Source: Herbaspirillum sp. LeCh32-8 (GTDB taxonomy: Bacteria; Pseudomonadota; Gammaproteobacteria; Burkholderiales; Burkholderiaceae_D). Taken from it: 64,000 nt of DNA. The DNA lies in assembly GCF_017814915.1 (NCBI RefSeq), contig NZ_JAGIPZ010000007.1:1-64000 (forward strand). The letters are read 5' to 3'. Made by a program: the position numbers and the translations under genes. The notes under the pieces were generated by a model. The model was not told the origin of the DNA. It searched no databases and was given only the letters and a program-made list of their open reading frames with translations. Below are positions 55,007 through 64,000 of the stretch, in pieces. Positions within the stretch are counted from its first letter, which is position 1; each line of letters begins with the position of its first letter.

Positions 55007-57745
55007 TCACGTGCAGTCCGCAGCTTGCTGCACGCCTGCCAGCAGCTCCAGCAAGGTCTCGGTATCGACCGGCTTCTTCAGGTGCAGATTGAAGCCGGCC
55101 AGCGCCGAGCGTTCGCGGTCCTCTGCAGCGGCCCAGCCCGTCAGCGCCACCAGCATCAATTGATCCAGCCCCTTGGTCTGGCGCAGCGCGCCGGCGGTAG
55201 CGTAGCCGTCCATGCCGGGCATGCCGATGTCGAGGAAGGCGACGTCGGGGCGGAAGGTCTTGGCGCATTCCAGCGCCTTGTGCCCGTCGTGCGCTACCGT
55301 CGTGACGTAGCCGTGCAGTTCCAGCAGCTCGGCCAGCGTCAGCGCGGCGTCGCGATTGTCGTCGGCCACCAGGACGCGCAGGCGGCGCGCGGCGGCATCG
55401 GCGGGGACATGCGTCGGTGGCGGCCGCGGCGCTTCCACCGGGGCGGTGGAGGGCAGCACCACGGTGAACGTGCTGCCGAGATCGGGGCCTTCGCTGTCGG
55501 CGCGCACCGTGCCTCCGTGCATCTCCACCAGACTGCGCACCAGCGACAGGCCGATGCCCAGGCCGCCTTGCGCCTGGCCCATGTTGCGGCCGATCTGGGT
55601 GAACATGTCGAACACATGCTGCAGCGACTCGCGCGGAATGCCCACACCGGTATCGGCCACTGCGACTTCCATGTGGCCGTCGAGGCGGCGCGCCGAGATC
55701 AGGATGCGGCCGCCCTTGGGCGTGTACTTGATGGCGTTGTTGAGCAGGTTGCCGAAGATCTGCATGATGCGCGTGGCATCGGCTTGCACCGGCATCGGTT
55801 CGCGCGGGAGCTTCAAGGTGATCATGTGACCGGCGGCGTCGACCTGCGGCTGCATGGTCTCGACCAGGCTGGACAGCGTCTCGCGCAGGTCCATGGCCTG
55901 GCGCTGCAGCACCACCTTGCCGCTGTTGATGCGGGAAATGTCGAGCAAGTCGTCGATCAGGTGCGCCATCTGCGTGATCTGGCGCTGCATGATGCCTTGC
56001 ACGCGCTCCATTGTTGCAGGGTTGCCGCCGTTGATGCGCATGATGTCCAGCCCGGTCCGGATCGGCGCCAGCGGGTTGCGCAGCTCGTGCGCCAGCGTGG
56101 CCAGGAACTCGGTCTTGCGGCGGTCGGATTCGGCCAGCTCGTCGGCGGCGCGCTTGAGCGCTTGTTCGGCGCGATGGCGCGCGGTGATGTCGTTGAACAG
56201 CACCGCCACGTGGCGATTGGCGGGGTCGCCGAAGCGGCTGGCGTAGACGTCGTACCAACGCTGCAGCGGGGTGGATTCGTTGACGAAGCGCAGCGGCTGC
56301 CCCGTCATGGCGACGTGGCCGTATTGGTCGAACCAGTGCTGGTCCTGGCCAGGCGCCAGTTCCAGTACGGTCTTGCCGATGGTGTCGGACAGGCCGGTGT
56401 GCTTTTCGAAGGCGGGGTTGGTTTCCAGGAAGCGGTAGTCGCAGGGCTTGCCGTTCTGGTCGAACAGCATCTCGATCAGGCAGAAACCTTCGTCTATCGA
56501 TTCGAACAGCGCGCGGTAGCGCTCCTGGGAGGCGCGCAGCGCGGCTTCCGCATGCTTTTGGCGGGTAATGTCGATCAGTGCGCCTGTCAGGCGCATGGGA
56601 GTGCCGTCTTCGGCATACTCAACGCGTCCGCGCGCGATCACGTGGCGCAAGCCGCCGCGCGTGGAGCGCACGCGGTAAGCGGCCTGATAGCGCGTCCCTT
56701 GATGGATGGCGTTTTCCATTTGCATGGCCACTGCCGCGCGTTCGGACTCGTGGATGGCGTTGAAGTGTTCGTGCAGGGTGCCGCACAGGTGCGACTCGGC
56801 GACTACCGGCATGTCGCCCGGTCGCTGTTCGGTACGGATGCGTTGCTGCTGGATGTCAATGGTCCACGTGGCGATCTCGCCGGCCATCAGGATGGCGTCG
56901 ATGCGAGCCTGCGCCTCCAGCAGCGCGGTATGGGCGAACTTGCGGTCGGTGATGTCGGCCGCGGTGCCGATCACGCGCCGTTTGCCCGGCGTATCGCCGC
57001 CGCGCAGCTCGCCGATGAATTCCACCCAGCGCAGTTCGCGCTCGGGGCCGCGGAAGAAGCGTCCCTCGTAGTGCAGCCGGGCTTTGCCTTCGACGCAGGC
57101 CGACAGCGCCTCGCGCAATGCCGGCAAGTCGTCCGGGTGGGCCAGCTCTGACTGAAAGCGTTTGTAGTTGAGCGGATCGGCCGTGACCGGTACGCCGAAG
57201 AGCTCGAACATGCGTTCGTTCTCCCAGGTGCCTTTGTCGTTGTCCACATCCCATACCCAGATGCCCAGACCGGCCGCCTCGGTGGCCAGCTCGGCGCGTT
57301 GCTGGCTCTCACGGATGCGATGATCCAGCGGCTCGCGCGCATCGGCGGCGATGGCCAATATCGGCGCAGCCATGTCGACGATCAAGCCGTAGCCGCGGCA
57401 TTGGCCGCCGGCGGCCGGCAGGCGATACAGCGTGGCGCAGCCGTGCAGCGGCTGGCCGTCCTTGCGTTGCAGCGCTTGTTCCAGGCGCAGCTTGCCGTGC
57501 TGCATGGCCTGCGCCAATGGCGCAGCCGGTTCGGTGCGCGCCTGCGTGCGGCTGGTGTCGAACAGGAAGGCATAGTGCCTGCCCAGCGCCTCTTGCTCAT
57601 CCCAACCGGTGGCCTGGCGGGCGCCGGCGCTCCAGGCGGCGATGTCGCCATGGGTGTTGAGGATGATGATGGCGTGGTCGGTGGCGGCTTCGGCCAGCAG
57701 CCCGAAATAATCTTCTGCCGATGTTGTCGCTGTTGTCATTGGCAT
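55007..57745 (-). CDS. Multi-PAS hybrid sensor histidine kinase / response regulator
   Basis: From the ATG at 57745 (MPMTTATTSAEDYFGLLAEAATDHAIIILN) the protein has 912 residues; six more nucleotides would give a second possible start. Four PAS/PAC-type repeats fill about 1-490, with no membrane segment, so it is a cytoplasmic sensor. Then HisKA with the H-box EFLATLAHELRNPLAPI and HATPase_c with IFGNLLNNAIKYTPKGG and ADTGVGIPRESLQHVFDMF. A C-terminal receiver has LRVLVADDNRDAALTLAELLE, phospho-acceptor Asp in VAFLDIGMPGMDGY and the conserved Lys in HLKKPVD. No separate output gene is adjacent. The small 79-residue gene lies just upstream on the same strand (80-nt gap). Confidence 0.9.
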   Translation of the reverse strand: MPMTTATTSAEDYFGLLAEAATDHAIIILNTHGDIAAWSAGARQATGWDEQEALGRHYAFLFDTSRTQARTEPAAPLAQAMQHGKLRLEQALQRKDGQPLHGCATLYRLPAAGGQCRGYGLIVDMAAPILAIAADAREPLDHRIRESQQRAELATEAAGLGIWVWDVDNDKGTWENERMFELFGVPVTADPLNYKRFQSELAHPDDLPALREALSACVEGKARLHYEGRFFRGPERELRWVEFIGELRGGDTPGKRRVIGTAADITDRKFAHTALLEAQARIDAILMAGEIATWTIDIQQQRIRTEQRPGDMPVVAESHLCGTLHEHFNAIHESERAAVAMQMENAIHQGTRYQAAYRVRSTRGGLRHVIARGRVEYAEDGTPMRLTGALIDITRQKHAEAALRASQERYRALFESIDEGFCLIEMLFDQNGKPCDYRFLETNPAFEKHTGLSDTIGKTVLELAPGQDQHWFDQYGHVAMTGQPLRFVNESTPLQRWYDVYASRFGDPANRHVAVLFNDITARHRAEQALKRAADELAESDRRKTEFLATLAHELRNPLAPIRTGLDIMRINGGNPATMERVQGIMQRQITQMAHLIDDLLDISRINSGKVVLQRQAMDLRETLSSLVETMQPQVDAAGHMITLKLPREPMPVQADATRIMQIFGNLLNNAIKYTPKGGRILISARRLDGHMEVAVADTGVGIPRESLQHVFDMFTQIGRNMGQAQGGLGIGLSLVRSLVEMHGGTVRADSEGPDLGSTFTVVLPSTAPVEAPRPPPTHVPADAAARRLRVLVADDNRDAALTLAELLELHGYVTTVAHDGHKALECAKTFRPDVAFLDIGMPGMDGYATAGALRQTKGLDQLMLVALTGWAAAEDRERSALAGFNLHLKKPVDTETLLELLAGVQQAADCT

Positions 57746-57825
57746 GGTGGTCGTGTTGCCGGTAGGGGCCTGGCGGGGCGTCGTGGCGACGGCGCCGGGC
57801 GTCTCGGTACAGCGGTGCTGCGGTT

Positions 57826-58065
57826 TCAGTGGACGTGCTGCGGGATCTCCATTTCCGCCAGGATCATCTCCACCTGCAGGCATTGGATTTTCAGTTCCTT
57901 GATGGCCTTGCGGTACTGGCGCACCGACTTCAGGGGCGGCGTTTCGTCCTCGTCGCGCGCGGCGCGGATGGCGCCCAGCATGATGCGCGACAACATGAGT
58001 GCAGCCTCGTCGTGGGAGCTCTTGAGTTCAGCGATGCTTGTCAGCAAGGCAAGCCGTTTGTCCAT
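57826..58065 (-). CDS. 79-residue protein of unknown family (copy 2 of 2 in this window)
   Basis: From the ATG at 58065 (MDKRLALLTSIAELKSSHDEA) 79 residues, aligning end to end with the gene at 51168-51407 without gaps of note: RLALL, HD.A..MLS.IM, YRKA.KELKIQCLQVEMILAEME. The only large difference is the acidic middle (RDEDETPPLK). It lies directly upstream of the hybrid kinase gene and downstream of a terminator, so it may be co-transcribed with the kinase. Function unknown. Confidence 0.72.
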   Translation of the reverse strand: MDKRLALLTSIAELKSSHDEAALMLSRIMLGAIRAARDEDETPPLKSVRQYRKAIKELKIQCLQVEMILAEMEIPQHVH

Positions 58066-58177
58066 GGCGTTCTCCTCTTGTGTCAGCCAAGTGAGACTGC
58101 GCGCGCTGAGGGAATGTTCCGTCCGCACCGGCTTGCCAGAATGGCATGGTGCGCACGGAAGTGGGAAGCGAACCATG

Positions 58178-58201
58178 AAAAAAGCCCCGCGTGAGCGGGG
58201 C
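58178..58201 (-). terminator. Intrinsic terminator after the asparaginase gene
   Basis: On the minus strand GCCCCGC-TCAC-GCGGGGC followed by TTTTTT, 72 nt after the asparaginase stop. Confidence 0.9.
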
Positions 58202-58272
58202 CAAAGAGGGGACCGGGGTGACCCGGTCTTTGCAACAACGCAAATCGTTGCGGACTGCAGGGATAAGGCCGA

Positions 58273-59721
<1,449 letters not shown>

Positions 59722-60837
59722 CTAAAAGAATTCGACGGTGTCGTTGGTGGTGATGCCGGAGTGCAGCACGCCGGAGTCGACCAGTTCTTCGTAGAAGCAG
59801 ATGCGGTTGCGGCCGCTCTTCTTGGCGTGGTACAGCGCCTGGTCGGCGTGGCCCAGGATCACCACCGGGGTTTCGCGCGAGATGCCCACGAAGCCTAAGC
59901 TGACGGTGACCTTGCCCACCTGCGGGAAATCGTATTCCTGCACGTTCTGGCGGAAGCGGTCAAAGATCTTGCGGGCGTCCGTGAGCGTGGTGGCGCGCAG
60001 CAGGATCACGAACTCTTCGCCGCCGAAGCGGAAGATGCGGTCGTGGCTGCGGAAGGAGGCGCGCAGGATGTTGGCCACCAGGATCAGCACTTCGTCGCCG
60101 TAGAGGTGGCCGTAGCGGTCGTTGACTTGTTTGAAGTGGTCGATGTCGACCACCGCCAGCCAGTGGCCCTTGGCCTCGTCTACGCTTTCGTGGCGACGGT
60201 CGTTCTGCTCCAGCGAATGCGCTTCGTGCGGAGCGATGGCGAAGGCGTACTTGGTGAACTGTTCGTCGAAGGTCTTGCGGTTGAACAGGCCGGTCAGCGC
60301 GTCGCGCTCGCTGTAGTCGAGCAGGCTCTGGTAATTGCAGTAGACGTGGAAGATGCCATGGATCATGTCCATCATCTGCGGCTCGAACGCCTTGTCGCTG
60401 CGAATCTCGACGCAGGAATTCATCTTGCCGTGCAGCCACACCGGCAACCACAGGATGTGCTCACCGTCGTCGGTGGTTTCCAAGTACTCGTTCAGGTGGT
60501 TGCGGATGCAGGCCATCATGGCCGGGTAGGACGACAGCGATTCCTTGGGGTCGTCGCTGGTGTGCTCGTCGATGGTGTGGATGTCGCCATCGCGGATCAC
60601 CATTTTTTCCTGGACGTAATGCTCGTCGCGCATGGTGAAGATTTCCAGCATGCGGATCGACTGCACATTGGTCAGCTGGTACAGGGCGGAGATGACGGAG
60701 AGCGCCAGACGGGAGTGTTCCCGGTGAGCGGTGATCTCTACCAGATGCTTGAGCAGCGGTTTTTTCATCTCGTCGTCGATGTCCTGCATGAGCCCATTGT
60801 TGTATGTATGGTCGGTACTCGGTTGGTGCTTCGCCAT
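59722..60837 (-). CDS. GGDEF diguanylate cyclase with GAF-like N-terminus
   Basis: It should make cyclic-di-GMP. Three hundred and seventy-one residues. The N-terminal 170 form a GAF-like or other sensory domain without membrane helices. The GGDEF domain starts near RDALTGLFNRKTFDEQF and has VDIDHFKQVNDRYGHLYGDEVL, the active-site GGEEF (272-276) and YHAKKSGRNRICFYE. An inhibitory I-site RSHD (263-266) sits exactly five residues before GGEEF, so product inhibition is expected. A start at codon 17 (MQDIDDEMKKPL) is also possible. The window also encodes YajQ and Orn, both tied to c-di-GMP. Confidence 0.93.
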   Translation of the reverse strand: MAKHQPSTDHTYNNGLMQDIDDEMKKPLLKHLVEITAHREHSRLALSVISALYQLTNVQSIRMLEIFTMRDEHYVQEKMVIRDGDIHTIDEHTSDDPKESLSSYPAMMACIRNHLNEYLETTDDGEHILWLPVWLHGKMNSCVEIRSDKAFEPQMMDMIHGIFHVYCNYQSLLDYSERDALTGLFNRKTFDEQFTKYAFAIAPHEAHSLEQNDRRHESVDEAKGHWLAVVDIDHFKQVNDRYGHLYGDEVLILVANILRASFRSHDRIFRFGGEEFVILLRATTLTDARKIFDRFRQNVQEYDFPQVGKVTVSLGFVGISRETPVVILGHADQALYHAKKSGRNRICFYEELVDSGVLHSGITTNDTVEFF

Positions 60838-61232
60838 TCAAGCAAGTCAGCACTAATGCAAGAATCACGCCACGAATCAAGCCAGGAAGCGAGATGATTT
60901 TACACGCTCGCATGCGCTGGGATGAAGCAGTTTCTTTAAATTAAAACCGAAAAAGTTCAATTCATTTCCACTCGGAAATTTTGCTCCGCTTTGAATTTCA
61001 CTTACGTACTTGCGTGACTGTTTTTTGACTTCGCTCATGCTCGCCGCGCATAAGGGGCGGCAGGGAAGTCGCTTCCAGACTGGGTTTGCGGAGTGATGTT
61101 TTGTGAGTTTGTGTTCTTTGCCGGACGTCGCGCGTGAACAAAAAAAAGAACGTCGCGGTTTTGCGGCGCAAAAAAATCGCCGGACAGGCCGGCGATTTTT
61201 TTGTTTATATCGTTTTGTATTTCGAGCGTCGC
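60838..61232. other. Gene-free region between GGDEF and lpxO genes, with a terminator
   Basis: Nearly 400 bp, AT-rich in its left half (60930-61040). An intrinsic terminator ATCGCCGG-ACAGG-CCGGCGAT flanked by A and T runs lies at 61169-61202; it ends the lpxO transcript on the minus strand and could also end a plus-strand RNA. Nothing else is recognisable. Confidence 0.6.
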
Positions 61233-62132
61233 TCAAGCGTAGATGATGAGCAGCGCGACGGCCACGATCAGGCCGATCTTGGTGGCCTTGTAGACGGTCT
61301 TGTTCCAGTTCTTGAAGCGGCGGCGATACTGGCCGGCCAGCCAGACGAAACGGAACAGCTTGTTGACGCGGCCGGTCTGGTCGCCGGTCTCGTTGGGCGA
61401 CGCGGCGGCGGTCATCATGGTGCGGCCCAGGAAGCCGTTGATGGCTTCGGCCCAGCGATAACGCAGCGGACGCTCGACGTCGCAGAACAGGATGATACGG
61501 TTCGTCTCGGTGCCGTTCTGTGCCCAGTGGATGAAGGTCTCGTCGAACACCACGCTCTTGCCGTCGCGCCAGCTGTAACGCTGGCCGTCGACTTCGATGA
61601 AGCAGCGGTCGTCGTTGGGGGTGACCAGGCCCAGGTGGTAGCGCAGCGAACCGGCGAACGGATCGCGGTGCGGGTTGAGGGTGCCGTTGGGGGCCAGCTC
61701 GGCGAACATGGCGGCTTTCACGGAAGGGACGCGCTTGAGGATTTCCACGGTCTTGGGGCAGAACTTCTCGGCCGACGGATGGCTGGCGTCGTACCACTTC
61801 AGGTAGAAGCGCTTCCAGCCGGCCTTGAAGAAGGAGTTGAAGCCGGCATCGTCGTTCTTTTCGGCGGCCTTGATCTTGGCCATCTCACGCAGCGCGATGG
61901 CTTCGTCGCGGATGGTTTCCCAGTTCTCGTCGATCAGGGCCAGATCCTTGAATTCCTTCACGGCCGGGTAGGGCACCGCCGGCACGCGCGAAAAGGCGTA
62001 CATGAACAGGTTGATCGGCGACATGATCGACGAATGGTCGAAGAACTGGCGGAAGAACGGCAGGCGCACGCGTCCGCGGAAATGGATGAAGAAGATGGAA
62101 AACAGGTAGATGAAGACGATAGCCCACTTCAT
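61233..62132 (-). CDS. lpxO: LpxO-type aspartyl/asparaginyl beta-hydroxylase family protein (lipid A hydroxylase)
   Basis: LpxO is an Fe2+/2-oxoglutarate dioxygenase that adds a 2-hydroxyl to lipid A acyl chains. From the ATG at 62132 (MKWAIVFIYLFSIFFIHFRG) it has 299 residues with a membrane helix at 1-19 and a second at the C-terminus (IGLIVAVALLIIYA). The iron ligands are His155 and Asp157 in NPHRDPFAGSLRYHLGL and His202 in FDETFIHWAQN; Arg212 should bind 2-oxoglutarate. The frame is open a further 62 codons upstream, but that segment is not family-like. The region 62133-62398 shows no other gene. Confidence 0.9.
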   Translation of the reverse strand: MKWAIVFIYLFSIFFIHFRGRVRLPFFRQFFDHSSIMSPINLFMYAFSRVPAVPYPAVKEFKDLALIDENWETIRDEAIALREMAKIKAAEKNDDAGFNSFFKAGWKRFYLKWYDASHPSAEKFCPKTVEILKRVPSVKAAMFAELAPNGTLNPHRDPFAGSLRYHLGLVTPNDDRCFIEVDGQRYSWRDGKSVVFDETFIHWAQNGTETNRIILFCDVERPLRYRWAEAINGFLGRTMMTAAASPNETGDQTGRVNKLFRFVWLAGQYRRRFKNWNKTVYKATKIGLIVAVALLIIYA

Positions 62133-62398
62133 TGCATGGTCCTTTTGATGGTGCGGGCCGGCGCCCGGGAACGGGCGGCGGCGTGGCGGATATCCGCCAT
62201 ATTGGGTCAGATCGGGGAAGATCAATGGCAATCGCGACAAAAAGGCGAAAGATGCGTAATGATGAGCTGAGCCTGCTTCCCCGAAGCTGCGTCGCGGGAG
62301 CGGCGCAGGGCAAGCCACGGATTCTACACCAAGGCATTGTCAGCAAACGTAAGCGGCGCGGCGGGTCAGCCGGGTTCTGCGCCAGATCAAGCGCCGAT

Positions 62399-62426
62399 AA
62401 AAAAGCGGGCCGGAAAACCGGCCCGC
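62399..62426 (-). terminator. Intrinsic terminator after dadA
   Basis: On the minus strand GCGGGCCGG-TTTT-CCGGCCCGC followed by TTTTTT, 42 nt after the dadA stop. Confidence 0.92.
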
Positions 62427-62467
62427 CAAGACAACAACAAACGTAAAGGATGAAAGCTTTTCCGGCC

Positions 62468-63778
62468 TCAGGCCGCCTGCTGCACCACGGTGCGGGCGCG
62501 GTTCCAGCGTGGCAGGCCGGTGAAGGCGAAGTCGATTTCCGGCACGCGGCCGGCGACGATCTCGGCGATGGCGCGGCCCGAGCCGCAGCCCATGGTCCAG
62601 CCCAGAGTGCCGTGGCCGGTGTTCAGGTACAGGTTGCTGAGCTTGGTCTTGCCGACGTAAGGCACGTTGGACGGGGTCAACGGGCGCAGGCCGGTCCAGT
62701 AGGTCGGGTTTTCGTAGTCGCAGCCGTCCGGGAACAGTTCACGGGTGCGGCGGGTGATGGCCTCGCAGCGGGTGGTGTTCAACTCGCGGCCATAGCCGTT
62801 CAACTCGCAGGTGCCGGCCACGCGCAGACGGTCGCCCAAGCGCGAGACCACCAGTTTGTAACCGTCGTCGGTCAGCGAGACGCTGGGGGCGGCATCCGGG
62901 TTGATGACCTTGTAGGTGGCCGAGTAGCCCTTGCCTGGGTAGAGCAGCAGGTCGATGCCCAGCGGCTTGACCAGCGGCTGCGAGAAGCTGCCCATGGCGA
63001 CCACGAAGGCGTCGGCCTTGAGCACTTCGTGGCGGCCGTCCGGGTTGATGATTTCCACGCCGGTCACGCGCGCCGAGCTGCCAGCGCCTTCGGTGATCAG
63101 GCGGGTGATGGTGGTGGAGTAGCGGAACTGCACGCCGGCTTCTTCGCTCTTCCTGGCCAGGCCGGTGGTGAGCTTGTAGACGTCGCCGGATTCGTCGGTG
63201 GCGGTGAAGTCGCCACCCACGATCTTGTTGCGGATGGAGGCCAGGGCCGGCTCGATGCGCACCACTTCATCGGCGCTGATCGATTCGCGCGGGCAACCCA
63301 AGTCGCGCATCAGCTTGGCCGCCGGCAGCGATTCCTGGAATTCTTTTTCCTCGGTGTAGAAGTGCAGGATACCCCGGGTCAGGTGGTCGTACTGGACGCC
63401 GGTCTCGGCGCGCACGGCCTGCAGCGTCTGGCGGCTGTATTCGCACAGGGCGACGATGTTGCGGATGTTTTCATCGGTGCGGGCGGCGGTGCATTCGCGC
63501 AGGAAGCTTACGGCCCATTTCCATTGCAGCCATTCCGGGCGGAAACGGTACAGCAGCGGGGCGTCCTCCTTGCCCAGCCACTTCAGCACCTTCATCGGTG
63601 CCGACGGGTTGGCCCAGGGTTCGGCGTGCGACACCGAGATCTGGCAGCCGTTGGCGAAGCTGGTTTCCTGCGCGGCGCCGGGCTGGCGCTCGATGACCGT
63701 GACGTCGTAGCCTTCCTTCTTCAGGAACCAGGCCGAAGCGGTTCCGATAATGCCTGCGCCCAATACGATCACTTTCAT
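62468..63778 (-). CDS. dadA: D-amino acid dehydrogenase small subunit
   Basis: A membrane-associated FAD enzyme that oxidises D-alanine and other D-amino acids, feeding electrons to the respiratory chain. From the ATG at 63778 (MKVIVLGAGIIGTASAWFLKKEGYDVTVIE; GGGAGAG upstream) it has 436 residues. The FAD dinucleotide fold GAGIIG and the family signature SFANGCQISVSHAEPWANP are clear, as are GKGYSATYKV, YWTGLRPLTPSNVPYVG and NTGHGTLGWTMGCGSGRA. The alanine racemase gene dadX often adjoins dadA but is not seen in this window. Confidence 0.95.
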   Translation of the reverse strand: MKVIVLGAGIIGTASAWFLKKEGYDVTVIERQPGAAQETSFANGCQISVSHAEPWANPSAPMKVLKWLGKEDAPLLYRFRPEWLQWKWAVSFLRECTAARTDENIRNIVALCEYSRQTLQAVRAETGVQYDHLTRGILHFYTEEKEFQESLPAAKLMRDLGCPRESISADEVVRIEPALASIRNKIVGGDFTATDESGDVYKLTTGLARKSEEAGVQFRYSTTITRLITEGAGSSARVTGVEIINPDGRHEVLKADAFVVAMGSFSQPLVKPLGIDLLLYPGKGYSATYKVINPDAAPSVSLTDDGYKLVVSRLGDRLRVAGTCELNGYGRELNTTRCEAITRRTRELFPDGCDYENPTYWTGLRPLTPSNVPYVGKTKLSNLYLNTGHGTLGWTMGCGSGRAIAEIVAGRVPEIDFAFTGLPRWNRARTVVQQAA

Positions 63779-64000
63779 CTCACTCTCCCGGTGTGTGCAC
63801 GCGCCTGCATGGCAGGCGAATTTTTGATGAATCCGCTGGCAGCGGATCGATGCATGCATTGTAAGAAAAGCGCGATTGCCGATGTGGGCAATACAGGCTG
63901 GAATTTTTTTACAAAATAAAGCGTTGAGCCAATTTTTATTCAAAAAACAAAGAAAAATGGTCTTTCGTTTATTTTTTCAAAGATGAGAATCGCGCCATCT
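63779..64000 (-). promoter_or_regulatory. Upstream region of dadA
   Basis: AT-rich towards the window end. A TACAAT box on the minus strand at 63858-63863 would give a leader of about 75 nt; its -35 is not convincing. T- and A-rich tracts at 63904-63980 could be sites for a regulator such as Lrp, which controls dad genes elsewhere, but no specific site is proven. Confidence 0.35.

Overview
The window reads as a chromosomal segment of a high-GC betaproteobacterium, most likely Herbaspirillum or a close relative in the Oxalobacteraceae. This is judged from recalled gene content and order (ribF-ileS-lspA-coaBC-dut, tkt-gap, glnE next to a YhdP-type giant, argF/argG, a periplasmic asparaginase, lpxO, dadA) and from codon use; no search was run. 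About 55-58 kb is housekeeping DNA with dense, mostly monocistronic genes separated by clear intrinsic terminators.

Left edge (1-3255) is a lower-GC accessory island. It holds one end of an apparent IS21-type element that has cut off a cyclic-nucleotide-binding/TIR-like effector gene (PycTIR-like antiphage architecture). Next comes an operon of HipA-like kinase, small HTH protein and AbrB-type protein, with a promoter and overlapping operator palindrome. The island ends inside the dUTPase gene dut, which keeps only its first 83 codons. Paired TGAGAC direct repeats near the breakpoint look like the end of a mobile element.

3.2-9.4 kb: leftward operon ribF-ileS-lspA-coaBC-(dut), in which every gap between genes carries a strong stem-loop. 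9.6-16 kb: rsmE, divergent from tkt, an acetyltransferase, gap, a charged-repeat lipoprotein and a methyltransferase. 16-25.8 kb: glnE (leftward), then yhdP, a nitrilase-family amidase and tldD. 25.8-27.4 kb: aroG (DAHP synthase), preceded by an unannotated leader peptide in which 9 of 12 consecutive residues are Phe/Tyr, with a terminator and a competing antiterminator. This is a textbook-like attenuator and the best regulatory find in the window. 27.5-33 kb: VOC protein, yajQ, murB, ppnP, argG and argF; argF has a terminator-like hairpin directly before its start codon. 33.2-35.5 kb: a TonB-dependent siderophore receptor with a Fur box and a sharp internal GC shift.

35.5-45 kb: rsgA, pterin dehydratase, M48 protease, orn, a YecA/SEC-C protein, srkA, tag and an ftsK-type translocase. 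45.6-54 kb: aldehyde dehydrogenase, YihY/BrkB membrane protein, a small membrane protein, a CinA-like protein, a catalase-fold protein, a 79-residue protein of unknown family and an FdhF/YdeP molybdoenzyme. 54-64 kb: a secreted collagen-like Gly-Thr-Thr repeat protein, a hybrid sensor kinase, a second copy of the 79-residue family, asparaginase, a GGDEF diguanylate cyclase, an LpxO-type hydroxylase and dadA.

A family of 20-bp palindromes with CCAGYGTC flanks, usually paired in opposite orientation at a 95-96 nt span, occupies four intergenic regions (27.5, 30.1, 39.1-39.4 and 45.2-45.5 kb). I found no tRNA, rRNA or CRISPR array.
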